NCBI RefSeq assembly: GCF_910592395.1
Contig: NC_088320.1
Location: 12,894,501 to 12,958,500 of the forward strand
Direction of reading: 5' to 3'
From: Lineus longissimus
Lineage: Eukaryota > Nemertea > Pilidiophora > Heteronemertea > Lineidae
DNA: 64,000 nucleotides
Part shown: piece by piece, positions 33,675 to 44,839 of the stretch
Position numbering within the stretch: the stretch's first letter is position 1
Layout: each line of letters opens with the position of its first letter
The notes under the pieces: generated by a model
What the model was told of the DNA's origin: nothing
Database searches by the model: none
What the model saw: only the letters and a program-made list of their open reading frames with translations
Program-made: the position numbers and the translations under genes

Positions 33675-36163
33675 AGGACTTCCACTGATGACCATGAGGT
33701 CGGCATATCGCTAATTTGCGTTTCGCATTCTGCTGTTTGTGATAAGCCCAAATACCCCGTCCGCAAGGGAATTATTATCTGAGCGAATAATAATTATAAC
33801 ACAAACATCTGACATCTGTTTACACTAATTTATGTTGCATTCTCATTACTCAATAAATAAATGTCATGAGTATTTACCTTCCCTGCAGATGGCCCATTTT
33901 GTAGCTATTTGGAGTAGCAGCATATTTGAGCAGGTTTTAGTATACTGACGGTGTCCAATCGATACAATGTACGACCGTAGTGCTTCCTGTAACAATTTCG
34001 GAGAAAATTAGGATATTCATTCAAGCATGACGTAATACCACGTGACACTACTACTCTGCCCTCGGCTCCCAGACAAACTCGACCATGGTTACTTGGCTCA
34101 TCGAGTTGTGTATTACCAACTGTCCAATCAGACTGAAGACCATTCGTTTATTTTGAAACGAACGGGCATGCTCGAGACACATGCCACGCCCCATTCGCAC
34201 AAACACGATCGTCGTCGTTTCCTTTTGACAATGGTCCCTGCGATGTCTAATGTATGCTCGATATTCAGTTAGATCGTAGCGGCATCCTGAACCCATACGG
34301 CCGCAGCAGGTATCTGGTAATTCAAATTATCCGCTAGTGCTGATGGTAAGCAGAGGACGGAAACGTCCCAAAAAAACAGCAATTGCCCGCCCCAGCGTAA
34401 CTGACTTCACAATCGAAGATAACCAGCTGGCCACGGGGTTAACGTAGTTTTCCCGCAGGGAAACGCCATACCGACTCTCTGCTGTATGGGTCTAATGGTT
34501 TGCATCTCCTCGATTTATATATTGTTGCAGCGAGTTGTTTGAAAGGGAGTTTAAGATTGACCCCAGTCCCCAAGAAAACAAGTTCCGGGTGATCGCGGAC
34601 TCGGCCGCTACACGCTTTTACGGTTTCGACGAGGACGAGAAGTCATCCCGAGTACATCGAAGTCAGAACCTGACGCGATTGTGACTTGAGGACGCCCACG
34701 TCGTTATTCCGTCCGCCATGCCGCGGTTCGGAACGGGAAATCACGTTGAAACTAGTAATAAAACGCACAAAAATGGAAATCAACTCGCTTACGGAGTCGG
34801 CGATGATATTAACGTCACTCAAATTGACGCAAGGTACATGAGGTTCGTTTCATATCGTGACACCGGGTTGCATTTGTTGCGAGCGCCACCTACAATTTTA
34901 GTTCCGACCGACGTTGGGAAACAGTGGAAAATGAAGATTTCGTCTCGTCGCTACGATGGGGCCAATAAATTCACAGGTGTAGCAGTCCCAAATGAAATTT
35001 CAACATCTTTTACATGTCAGAAAGGCATTAGCTTTAATTTTTATGGCCTATCCCTACCGGACCTGTATTCAGATATTTACGAGATATTTTTAATGGAAAA
35101 GCGGCTTGAAATAGCGAAGTCGAATGTGAAGTTGATTTTTAGAAAATGCCCCACCCACGCCATCTCACGAGTAGCAGTGGAACTGAATTTCTTTGTATTT
35201 TGGGGACGTCCAGTAAAAAATTCATGGCATTCTATGGAGATTTAGAACCGGATCTTTTGATGTTTTTCTTCAGAAAATTCACTGCATTTTGTCTAATTTT
35301 CTACTTCAACACAGGCTCTTTTGTGCTTGTAACAGCAGACGTTACCTATTTTACATGGGATTTTACTCTCATTGATCAATGTCTGAGCTTCCTAATCTAT
35401 AGTCCCAAGTGACTGGGATTGTCCTAGGCTGTGCCTGAAGGGCGAAGGGGGGGGGGGCGAGGGAGAAATTTTCCAATTGCACCTAAGATTCTTCCTTATG
35501 GGCATCTGCCCTCCAAGAGGTCTTACTGTGGACACTAGAAGAACATCTCCAAGGGGTTGGATGGTTGTCCTGGAGGGAGGGAGGGGGGAGCAGGAGCAGG
35601 GGCAGGGGCAGGGTTGTTGTTTTTTCAGAAAAAGTGGCATTGTTGTCAAACTTGTTTTGAATAACCAGGCCAAGGAATGTCCTCATTCCATGACTTGGGT
35701 CAAGGCACTTGGAGATGACAATGTGACATCATTATTCTGCAGATGAGTCAACCTGAGAAAAGACAATATGAGCAACCATTTAGAAACAATACAAATCAAT
35801 TATTTTTATTCAAAACTTAAAAAAATACACTTCAGATCTTGAATGATTGGACATAAATAAAAGAACATATTCAGGGTGACCACAAAAATGCCACCCATTC
35901 AACATTTTAAACATAAATAAATTTACATAGAATCCAAAACTCTGAATTCAGGGTGCCATGGGCCAAGTACACGTACAGTTCAGTTTGACATATCTGGGAA
36001 CCAGGACAAAATTGGTGTTTTAGGGAAATTTAGGGGTGCCAATTCCAAAAGTGCAAAGTTTCCCCTGTGAAGTGGCACAATACCCCAGAAACTGAGACCC
36101 ATTCAGGGCCTAATGGAAATAAGGATGAGGTTCCAAGATATGCCAAACTAAAGTGAGATACAA
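33675..36163. other. Intergenic; one 175-codon frame of unknown worth
   Basis: An open frame at 34718-35245 (+) of 175 codons has no motif I recognise and no clear splice or start context; it may be chance or repeat-derived. A G-run (about 35445-35460) and a GGGGCAGG-type simple repeat (35580-35612) are potential quadruplex sequence. TTTTTATTC at 35803-35811 is, on the minus strand, a GAATAAAAA poly(A) signal that would suit the chromo-barrel exon just to the right. Confidence 0.45.
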
Positions 36164-36260
36164 TCAAGCATCTGTTCTGTTGAAGTATTGCGACTTGACA
36201 TCTCCATGATCAACCCACTGGTCCCATTTGGTACTGTAGCCGATATAGTGGACACAATAC
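36164..36260 (-). CDS. Chromo-barrel/Tudor-knot-like terminal exon
   Basis: After a CTTTCAAG acceptor (minus strand) the frame reads YCVHYIGYSTKWDQWVDHG, then DVKSQYFNRTDA and TGA at 36166-36164. The pattern hVHY-G-s-KWD-WV is that of chromo-barrel domains of MRG15/MSL3 and MYST acetyltransferases, which bind methylated histone tails. It needs 2 bases from the preceding exon. The nearest upstream candidate (about 36356-36430, starting MNNEAAEGRVTC) ends in phase 1 at its GTATGT donor and so does not join cleanly; with that donor the exon would be read in a different frame. Gene fragment or pseudogene remain possible. Downstream poly(A) signal near 35805. Confidence 0.5.
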
Positions 36261-36430
36261 CTTGAAAGATAAAAGATACATGTATGCTGTATGTCGATAT
36301 TGAAATATTTGATGTTGCATTGATCCCCCCCCTCCCCCCTCCACACAATACATACCACCTGGAACAGTCGGGACTTTAGGCTCACTCGATCGGCAGGTCA
36401 CCCTTCCTTCGGCCGCTTCATTATTCATGC

Positions 36431-37763
36431 TCTTCCGACATGTAAAATAATGGTAAGGTAGGCTATACTGATCGATGAGGTAGCTCCCACTAAGTCTAAG
36501 GCCCTATCCAGAAGTAGACTGGGGACTACCAATGAGTAGACCTACAGAACTTGTGCACAAATGTGAATGACACATGCTCTATGACAATGATGCACACAAT
36601 GCAAATGTCAGAATGTACAGGAGAATGCACTCAGCATGCACATGATACATGTAAAACATGTGAATACATGGGGGCATTGAATGTTTCGAGGTATTACTTC
36701 TTCTTCTCTTCTTCTTCCGTTAAGTTAACTTCCTTCATCATATTGAAGATTAATGTAACTGGTAATGTACAATCAAGCATATGTTACTTATTGGTATCGA
36801 AGTCGTAGTCATCGACTTCTACAGGCCAAAAGGTCGGCGTTGTCTTCTTCTTACTGCTACGCAACCTCGTATCGTAACATCCAGAACACGTCCTTCTTGT
36901 GCGATCAGGACCGGGGCGACATGGGCGAGGACGCAAGGGAATATCGATGCACTGCAAATGGCGACATGATGACGGATGGCGCTGCGAACGAATGACGATT
37001 GTTGCAAAATCTAAAAATAACATTCGATAAAATACACATATGCCACAATTGTACTTGCTTTTATAAATAATTGCATGCGATTAGTACAAAACAATTCTTT
37101 AATTTAGGATAAGAGTTTAACTGAGAAGATTTGACAGCATATGGCTGAATCATGACGTCAAACGCGGGAAATATGAAATGCAACAAATGTAATGCTTGGT
37201 GTCATGATACTATCATTGACAGTGAACACATACACATTTGTCTGTCTCGCTCCATGATCATGGCATCGCGACCTGTTCTACCAATCATATTTCGGTGGGG
37301 GCACTTGCATGAAAATAACAACATTAGACTGGTAGTTTTAAAATCACTTGGTCCTTCTTTATATCGAAAATGCCATAGTTATGGGGACATTTCTTTCAGA
37401 AAGAGGCATTTTCAACCTTATGTCGAACTGCACCTTTTTTAAGTGGACCGGCCTTCAGCATAGCCGATCGCACTTCGTGTCCACTTAAACGTAATTAGTT
37501 CAACGTTCAGAAAGTTCATACACAAAAAGGGGAGACCTCTCATATTCTTGGATTTTTATGCATCAATAATATCACCAGTTCTATGTGTGCTAAAATGCAC
37601 GAGTAGTCTGTTTAAAAGAACTTGAGTCTTCGTTTCTATTTGTGAGTTTAGAGTGCCAATGAATTTGTCAGAGGTCAATTGAATCATCCAAGAAAAACTG
37701 ATTTTCCCTTGGTGTCATGCCACACTACGACAGAGTCTAATTATTGATAAAAACAAAGCTTAC
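36431..37763. other. Between the chromo-barrel and SET exons
   Basis: A minus-strand frame ending in VEVDDYDFDTNK (36784 upward to a TTTGCAG acceptor near 36955) could be an exon, but two other frames are open as well. A small repeat at 37440-37486 is listed separately. Otherwise nothing. Confidence 0.4.
37440..37488 (-). repeat. Short palindromic-ended repeat, copy 1
   Basis: Read on the minus strand: AAGTGGACACGAAGTGCG ... GGTCCACTT. The same ends in the same order occur at 44020-44065, and similarity continues about 80 bases further (AAAATGCC, TGTCCCCATAAC). Likely an old dispersed element. Confidence 0.55.
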
Positions 37764-38792
37764 TGGCTTGTCAAATGTTCCCCATGGTAGATCTGTAACA
37801 CCATAATCGTATCGTAATTCCTCGCCAATGCCAATGTTCCTGCTGGCAAATAAAGCCAAATATGGCTTCCCTTCATTTGCCACCATTCTCATTGAACAAT
37901 TGTCCGACCCGTTCACGCCATCATTCACTAAGCGCCCAAGACTTCCATCGTCTCGTGTTGCATCGACACTGAAATTCAAACAAATAAATTAGCCTTGCAA
38001 AGTAATTACCCTCAGCAATCAAACCTCGTATAAAAAATGCATTACAATATACAGTAATCGAAAGTTCAAAGTTCGGGTGGAACAAACTATCCTATGTAAT
38101 TAATATATTGTCTGAAAGTTGTAGAATGCAAATATTCACGACATATGTTGGTAGTCCAGATTGTACCTGTTCCCTGACAAAATCTCAGTGCATATTCACA
38201 AATAATTGTTTAACTCATAATATATGGCTATGTCAGGAAGGAGCAACTGGATGACAATGTTCGAAGCTGTCTGGAAGGCGTGTGACGTTCTGATCTAAAA
38301 CAATACAGATACTCTTTACTCATCTCCAACATTCGAATTCGTATGAGCAATGCATTGTCTCTCCCGCGTGTCAGTCGGTATCAAAGCAATTGATACTTCA
38401 TCAAGTCGTAGGCAAGTTCCTGAATGGCACCCTATTGCTTGCGGGCCTTATTTTCTTAATGTTTATTAGGTCTAATCCAGCTCACTGATCTGCGCCAGTT
38501 TTCAAACAGGAAATGAGACGGTTCATTTTCACCGCCCAGGAAAATGTAAAAAGTAGGCTGAATCGATTGTCGTGCGAAATTCCCTTTAACCGCATAATTT
38601 TTAAATGCAAACACATTAAAACTTACCACATCGTTTCACTTCCGAATTTGAAAAAAAAAATGAAGCTTCCTAAACCAGCCTCTTTGTAACGTTCTTCTCT
38701 AATTTCAGCTTCAGCTGTTTTTATCATCTCCCCCTTGTAAATCAAGAGGAAGTCACCTTTTTCAAAAGGGACTTCAGTGAAAACACCCCTAC
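37764..38792 (-). CDS. SET-domain lysine methyltransferase exons, KMT5A-like (partial)
   Basis: Exon A (38792-38627, after TTATTTCAG, donor ATGTG|GTAAGT) reads RGVFTEVPFEKGDFLLIYKG through MIKTAEAEIREERYKEAG. Exon B (37968-37764, after GAATTTCAG, donor CCA|GTAAGC) continues in phase as CVDATRDDGSLGRLVN, then ASRNIGIGEELRYDYGVTD. Together they give most of a SET domain: the GRGVF start, the C-V/I-DAT...GR-N pseudo-knot strand and the EEL-YDYG catalytic end, closest to the KMT5A (H4K20 monomethylase) type. The canonical NHS after GRLVN is NDG, so the cofactor-binding His is not obvious. A 37-bp exon at 39025-38989 (SKKVSTVSKPLRG) would join exon A in phase 1. Start and end exons are not identified. 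Confidence 0.72.
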
Positions 38793-39192
38793 CTGAAATA
38801 AGAAAAAAAGATTTTTTGATAAAGATAAACCTGTGTGTTCGATACAGCAGTGGAATGATTGAAAATGGTTGCACCATCTAAACTATTGTTAATATAGGGC
38901 ACACGTACTCTTAGTATTAGACCTAGAAATAAATGTTGGTGAGGTTCTGAAAAAATCTTAGGAAATATTTCGGAAACAAAATACACACCCCGTAGAGGTT
39001 TTGAGACTGTGGAAACCTTCTTACTCTGCTTTGTCGCGTCGCTGCACCTCCACGCAGGAGTGCATATTTGTGCTGGCCGAAAAACCAAGGTTTTTCAAAA
39101 GATCAAACATATTACAAATATTTCAAAGAGTGTTCCTACGCTTCATTTCTCTGTTCACCAGAAAAACAATATGGGGAGGCCGACTCTCAATC

Positions 39193-41041
39193 ATAAGATG
39201 CATTGTTAAAGGTTATTAGTCTGGACAAGCAGCTAGAGGAGCTGGAGGAGGCGAACAAGAGAGGCCAGTATAGTATGACCTGGAAGTTGATCCATGCCCT
39301 CTCTGGGAAAAATCAGAACTCGGCCACCAAGGTCAAGAAACTCGATGGAACACAGCCATCAAACGACCACGAGCTTCTTGAAGAATGGGGAAAGTACTTC
39401 AGCTCCTTGCTTAACAACAGCACAGGACACACATCAGACAATCTCCCACCCCCAGCTGATGAAGACCTACCAATATGCACCGACCCACCAACACGGAGGG
39501 AGACAGAGAAAGCCATTGCCGCGATGAAAAAGAACCGTGCCGCAGGTCTGGATTGTGCCATAACCGCAGAAGCTCTCCAAGGAGGTGGAGCCCCAATGGC
39601 TGAAGTCATCCACAAGTTCTGTGTCGAGGTGTACACAACTCTGCAGCCCCCCAAACAGTGGACTACAAACATCATCGTTCCTCTGCCAAAGAAGGGAAAC
39701 CTATTCATGATGACCAAATACAGGGGAATCAGTCTCATGTCCATCGCTGCCAAGGTCTACAACAAGATTCTTTTCAATAGAATCCGCGATCAAGTCGATC
39801 CACTCCTGAGAAATAACCAGGCTGGCTTCCGGAGGGGAAGAAGCTGTATCCAGCAGACACATACCCTACGAAGGATTATGGAGGGCTTCCAGGACCAACA
39901 ACTCCCACTGAATGTCACTTTCATTGACTTTAGGAAGGCCTTTGACTCCATCAACAGGACTGCTATGTTTACCATCCTGCGCAGCTATGGAATCCCGAAG
40001 AAGTTAGTGGACGCCATAAAGGTCCTGTACACAGACTCCCAAAGCGCTGTAACAGTCAATGGTGGCATCTCGGAAACCTTTGGTGTCACGACCGGAGTGC
40101 TCCAGGGTGATGTTCTTGCTCCATTCCTATTCATCATCTTGGTAGACTTCCTGCTGCAAAAGGCCACCTTAGGTGGTGACAGTGGAGTTGTAACTCATCC
40201 CCGCGCTTCTAGGCGATATCCTGCAAGGCGGCTCAATGATCTGGACTTCGCAGATGATATCGCACTCATGGAGTCTATAACACCACACGCACAGCATCAG
40301 ATCGACAGAACGACGGACAGTGCCAAAGACATCGGATTGATGATAAACGTCCCAAAAACAGAGTATATGACACGCCACTGCGATACAAGTACACCACTAA
40401 AAGTATATGGAGAACCCATACAGCATGTGACTGACTTCAAGTATCTGGGCTCCATGGTGGACTCAAGTGCAGCTGACCTGAAGAGAAGAAAAGCCCTCGC
40501 CTGGTCTGCCTTCTGGAAGTTTGAGAAACTCTGGAGAAGTCAAACCATATCGATCAGTACAAAAGTGCGCCTCTTCACTACCACCTGCCTCACCGTACTG
40601 TTATACGGATGTGAGTCCTGGGTGATTACCAAACACATGGAAAACAACATCAACGCGTTTGCAAAAATCATGCTACAGGATCATGTTAAATATCAAGCGG
40701 ACCGACCATGTATCAAATACAACAGTGTACTCACTGGTGAAGTGCACCCCCCTAATACATTGTGTGCACCTCCGCCAATGGACGTTCCTGGGACATATTT
40801 TACGGATGCCAAGCAATGAGCCAGCTAGATTGTATGCACTATACCAACCGACGCACCGCAGGAGACGCCCTGGCCGCCAGCGAATGCCTTATCTGACGTA
40901 TATCAAATCTCTCATAGGACCGCTGGAACAAAAACAAATTGAGGAATCGGCCCAGGATAGGGTTGGTTGGAGGAAGCTTGTGGCCGCCTGCTGCGCAGTC
41001 GATCGATGATGATGATGATGATGAGTCTGATTATAAGATGC
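39193..41041 (+). mobile_element. RTE-like LINE, 5'-truncated, with target duplication and (GAT)n tail
   Basis: The insert lies between direct repeats ATAAGATGC (39193-39201 and 41033-41041), the target duplication. Inside is a reverse transcriptase frame, then a short 3' end of ATGATGATG triplets (about 41005-41023), as seen in RTE-clade elements. The endonuclease is lost by 5' truncation, the common result of incomplete reverse transcription. Confidence 0.85.
39203..41009 (+). pseudogene. RTE-like reverse transcriptase, frameshifted
   Basis: The frame from 39203 holds a basic linker, then KQWTTNIIVPLPKKGN, KYRGISLMSIAAKVYNKIL, NQAGFRRGRSCIQQTHTL, VTFIDFRKAFDSI (first catalytic Asp), GVLQGDVLAPFLFI and LDFADDIALM (YADD-type box), followed by KYLGSMV and LLYGCESWVITK. 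Near 40665 a one-step frame change moves the reading to the frame ending at 41009, which completes the C-terminal region (FLGHILRMPSNEPARLY, GRQR, QDRVGWRKLV). The catalytic core is otherwise intact and reads well, so the copy is fairly young. It makes no endonuclease. Confidence 0.85.
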
Positions 41042-41435
41042 CTCCCGATACAGATGTCAAGGACTGTAATATTGGTAGTTGTGATGCACATCCGTTTTGG
41101 TGGGGACACAAAAAAAGTTCAGCCCATGCAACACGGACATGCAGAACAAGACAGGACGTACTGACTCAAGCACACAAATGGTGAAGTCTACACTGTCTGT
41201 ATATACACTGTAATACAATGTTCTGTTAGGGGGGCATTCATTGGCTGAAATATATGGTCGGCCTCTGTCACAGCATGGTCACAGGAAGACATGTATCGAT
41301 AGCCCAATATCATTCACATTTGTTAAATGCTTTTTCATATTTTAGAACTTCGCGAAAATTATTGTCGCGTCTGTGTTTAAGCCTTCACTAAACAATGAGA
41401 GAAACACTTCTTCTTCTTCTTTCGTTCACCACGTT
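41042..41435. other. Intergenic, nothing recognised
   Basis: Sequence right of the LINE insertion; no exon or repeat was identified. Confidence 0.5.
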
Positions 41436-41678
41436 TTAGACAGTCAGTCCGGATTTTATTATAAAGTCGGTGGTCCTGCGTAGCTGCTGGATATCTCCAT
41501 ATAACTGGTCATGGATTCGTGCTCCCTCTGGCCAGGTCTCCTTCCTCAGGTCTGCAAAACTTGAGCATCCGTCTAGTATGTGCTCAGCAGTCATGGGCTC
41601 GTGGTTGCATATGCAGGTGTCGCTCTCGCCGATGCCAAAAGAGAAACACTGCATGATGACATTATGCAGTATTGCCAA
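41436..41678 (-). pseudogene. LINE 3'-terminal protein fragment (zinc-knuckle-like tail)
   Basis: The minus-strand frame contains DTCICNHEPMTAEHILDGCS, then a WPEG, LYGDIQQLRRTTDFI end and a stop. C-x-C-x4-5-T-x-x-H-I-L-x-x-C with a following R--WP and a final L--T--F- is the C-terminal signature of several LINE proteins. No reverse transcriptase is attached. Confidence 0.55.
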
Positions 41679-42181
41679 ATTCGCCTAACTAATAATATAA
41701 GGTACTATAGCTTATCAGAAATAACCATCTACAAAAAGGTTTAAAGGTCACTCAGGAGATCTTTGGTCAGTGAACCATCGAACAAGAAAGGATAATTCTC
41801 TCTTTGGTACCAAGGAGATACTCGATCTACTACACAACAGGAAAATAGAGAAGATAACACATTTTTCATGATCAACTGTTATTTGGTCCGAGGACCCGAT
41901 ACAAGCTTACGGCACAAACTGTTCCTTCATCAAGTATGAGAAGGATTAGAAAATTACATCTCCATATATGTTAGCACAATTCTAATGGATCGAGGAAATG
42001 ATAATCCAAACGATGCCAGGGAAAGCCTAGAAAACTGCCACTCTACCGATTGCTACATCTGGGTGTTTTAGTGTTACCGTGAATAATCATGATCTGAATT
42101 TGTTAAATAGCTTCCAGATCGAGTAATAATATCAAATGGGTGCTCGGTTTGCCTTAGCGGTCACACCACAGCAAACTTATT

Positions 42182-42670
42182 ATGGCCATTTCTATTGAAT
42201 CAGGGTCTTCTATTATTCTTAACAGTATACTTTTACTTTACAATTGGACTTTTAAGCAGCGATCTCCGGCACGCGACATTAATGTTGCACTCCCAACCGA
42301 TTTTATAGCCGGGCGCGACTGTGCTGTCGGCACCCTTTTATACTCTGCGTCTCGTATTGTGTCACCTGTTGTTCTTGCTTTTTCTGACTGGCCCCACTCG
42401 CTTTGCAGGGGTAGTGGCGTCTCTGTAGGCGAGTATGGCGTAGTTGACTCGCTTAGGTCTCTCCTCCTCGACGACAGATACGGCACCCCCGGCTCAGCTG
42501 AAAAGAGTCTGGTCAGATTACTGGTGCGTGCTTTTTAAGCTCTGTATTTGTTTGTATTTTCATGTTGTTCCTGTACCTGTACTTTTTGTATATGTTCTCC
42601 TACTTGGAGGTTTTGATGATAATAAAAATGAAAATAATAATAACAATAATATTATTATTATTATACTGTA
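42182..42670 (+). mobile_element. Possible retroelement 3' end with (AAT)n tail
   Basis: A GC-richer open frame (42182-42538) unlike its neighbours ends at TAA, followed by a short T-rich stretch and an A/T microsatellite (TGATAATAAAAATG, then AATAATAATAAC and ATTATTATT). That order, last codons then short 3' region then AAT repeats, suits a LINE end. The protein (ARDINVALPTDFIAGRDCAV) is not recognised. Nothing is seen in 41680-42181. Confidence 0.35.
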
Positions 42671-43864
42671 TAGGCGCTATTAAGCGGGTTTCAGGGCGCC
42701 TGTTTTGCCAGAGTCATTTAATCCCACACAGCACTTTCGGGCAATTTACTAAGTCATGATAAAGCGCACTTTAATCAGTCTACAAACTAAGCATAGGTGC
42801 AAAACAGTAATTGATCGATGAACGACAATAATTCGACGAAAAATGTCCTCTGCACATGCGCTATGTACAGTGTAATTGTTACCCGAATAATTAAGTTCTA
42901 AATAATGGCAAACTTGTGACAGGCACATGCTTTAGTTCGTGTCTGATGAGATGGCTCATAACCAATGTACATATCATAAAACATTATATAAGTTTTAAGC
43001 ATGACGGTGCCTTCCCAACAACGTTTATAAGATCAGGTATATCTCACACCACTCAGCGCTAAAGCGAAGGCCGAAACATGCTCATTACTCGGAAATGAAC
43101 CATTTTCTATTCTAAAAACCAAGAATCACAAAACTGTTGAATATCCCACTACATTACGGTTGTACATGTCCTGATGGTATTTGTAGAGAACTGATTAAGC
43201 CATTGTCAATCAGGAAGTTCAACTATTATATGCAAAATTTACAATGCACTGCTAGAGTCTGCTGCAAAAGCATCAACACGTCCACATTGTTTCGGGCCCC
43301 TGAGGGCAAAATTTGGATTAATCGTTATGAGGGCAAAACATTGTATTTAGATCTTAGAAATAATTAACGACGATGACGGCACAAATTAGATGATGATGAT
43401 CATCATCGTCCTCATCATCATCGATTTCTGGATGCTGCGCTTTTGAAGCAAAAATCTATTTTTCGGTAATTTATTGAGAAAAATTTAGAAGTGTTTAATT
43501 TTTTCAAACTCGCTTTTTACATGAAAAGGCTGTTCTAATTTAAAGGTACATGTAATTGTGTTCATACTCTCCCGTTAAAACGGTCCACATATCTTTCACC
43601 GTAGAAGAAAAAAAAAAGTATTTTGATTTAAAGGTTGAAAACATAATCTCCGTTTTTTTAAAAGGAGAGGATGTTTCTACAATTTCAAAATGTGTTGGCC
43701 TATACCTCTTCGTTCACTTGTTTTCATCAGTTTAGATCCACTTCTGTCCTTGTTTTAATAAACGGAACTGACAACTTCGTGCAACTAGTTCGACATGCTA
43801 GATATACAATCAGGCTTTCCTGGATATGGATTCTATGGGTATCATTGAGGAAGTCCCAGAGTCT
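42671..43864. other. Intergenic, nothing recognised
   Basis: Contains a small ATC/GAT palindromic microsatellite near 43390-43425 and the partner of a roughly 60-bp repeat from 13.3 kb at 43095-43150. No exon is apparent. Confidence 0.5.
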
Positions 43865-43964
43865 NNNNNNNNNNNNNNNNNNNNNNNNNNNNNNNNNNNN
43901 NNNNNNNNNNNNNNNNNNNNNNNNNNNNNNNNNNNNNNNNNNNNNNNNNNNNNNNNNNNNNNNN
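43865..43964. other. Assembly gap of 100 N
   Basis: Exactly 100 N, the usual placeholder for a gap of unknown length. Open frames running through it are meaningless. Confidence 0.99.
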
Positions 43965-44017
43965 CTAGCTACTTTTGTTCACCCTCAGTTAAGTTGACTT
44001 CAATGGTTTTTTTACTC

Positions 44018-44150
44018 TATTAAGTGGACACGAAGTGCGTTAAGTTGCCAAAGGCTGGTCCACTTTATACGGTCGAGACATAACGCTTTAAAATGCCTTA
44101 ATCAATGGAGATACAGCGTCCTGGAAAGTGTCCCCATAACCATGGTAAGT
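44018..44150 (+). repeat. Short palindromic-ended repeat, copy 2
   Basis: AAGTGGACACGAAGTGCG ... GGTCCACTT at 44021-44065, then AAAATGCC and GTGTCCCCATAACCATGG, homologous to the inverse of 37360-37488. The flanking region 44150-44840 shows nothing further. Confidence 0.55.
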
Positions 44151-44839
44151 GTCCCCTCTATCCCAATATACAACGGGCACTGTCCAGTGGCGGTCTCTGC
44201 AGGTTTGCCCTATATCGAGGACTTCCCGGGAGTGACGAAGTTACGCTTTTTTTCCTGTGTCATGAGCCGAGTGCCTGGACCGAAGTAAAACAATAGAGAT
44301 GGCCTAGAATCAGGAGTAGGTCACATTCCATCGATTTCGCGCACTTTTCAATGGTGATGAGTGTTAGCAGTCGTGTATTTCATGAGTTCTTCGTAAAAGC
44401 ATTTTATTGGAATTACAGTGGATATTATCATCAAAACAGCACAGGTTTGTAATCGTTTATAATAAAGTTTTCTATTAAGGAATCTTACAATGCAGGCCTA
44501 CATTTTTGGATTTGAAGTCCTCTATGAAATCCGGTCTACTTTTTCACTTCAACATCAACATAAGGATAGGCTACTCGGGCCTTTTTCATCAGGTCCTTTC
44601 TTCTCCCATGGTTCAGATTCGATGGTTCAGACAATTAGGTCGATCAGTAGATATCTTCGGTTACAAGCTTTTCATTTTAACACCCCGTCGTCATACGCAG
44701 TGATTGGGAAGAGAGCAAAACAAATTTCTTGGTTCACAAATAAATATCGCTACCACTTAGATATAAAAATCATTCCACACAATGACAGTCTCTCCGTGGC
44801 CCTTGTGCAAGTGAGCGTAGGGTAGAGTGGCCACTGATG

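Noticed and set aside
43671-44023. Open frames running through the N block
   Set aside because: They cross the 100-N assembly gap and have no coding evidence on either side.
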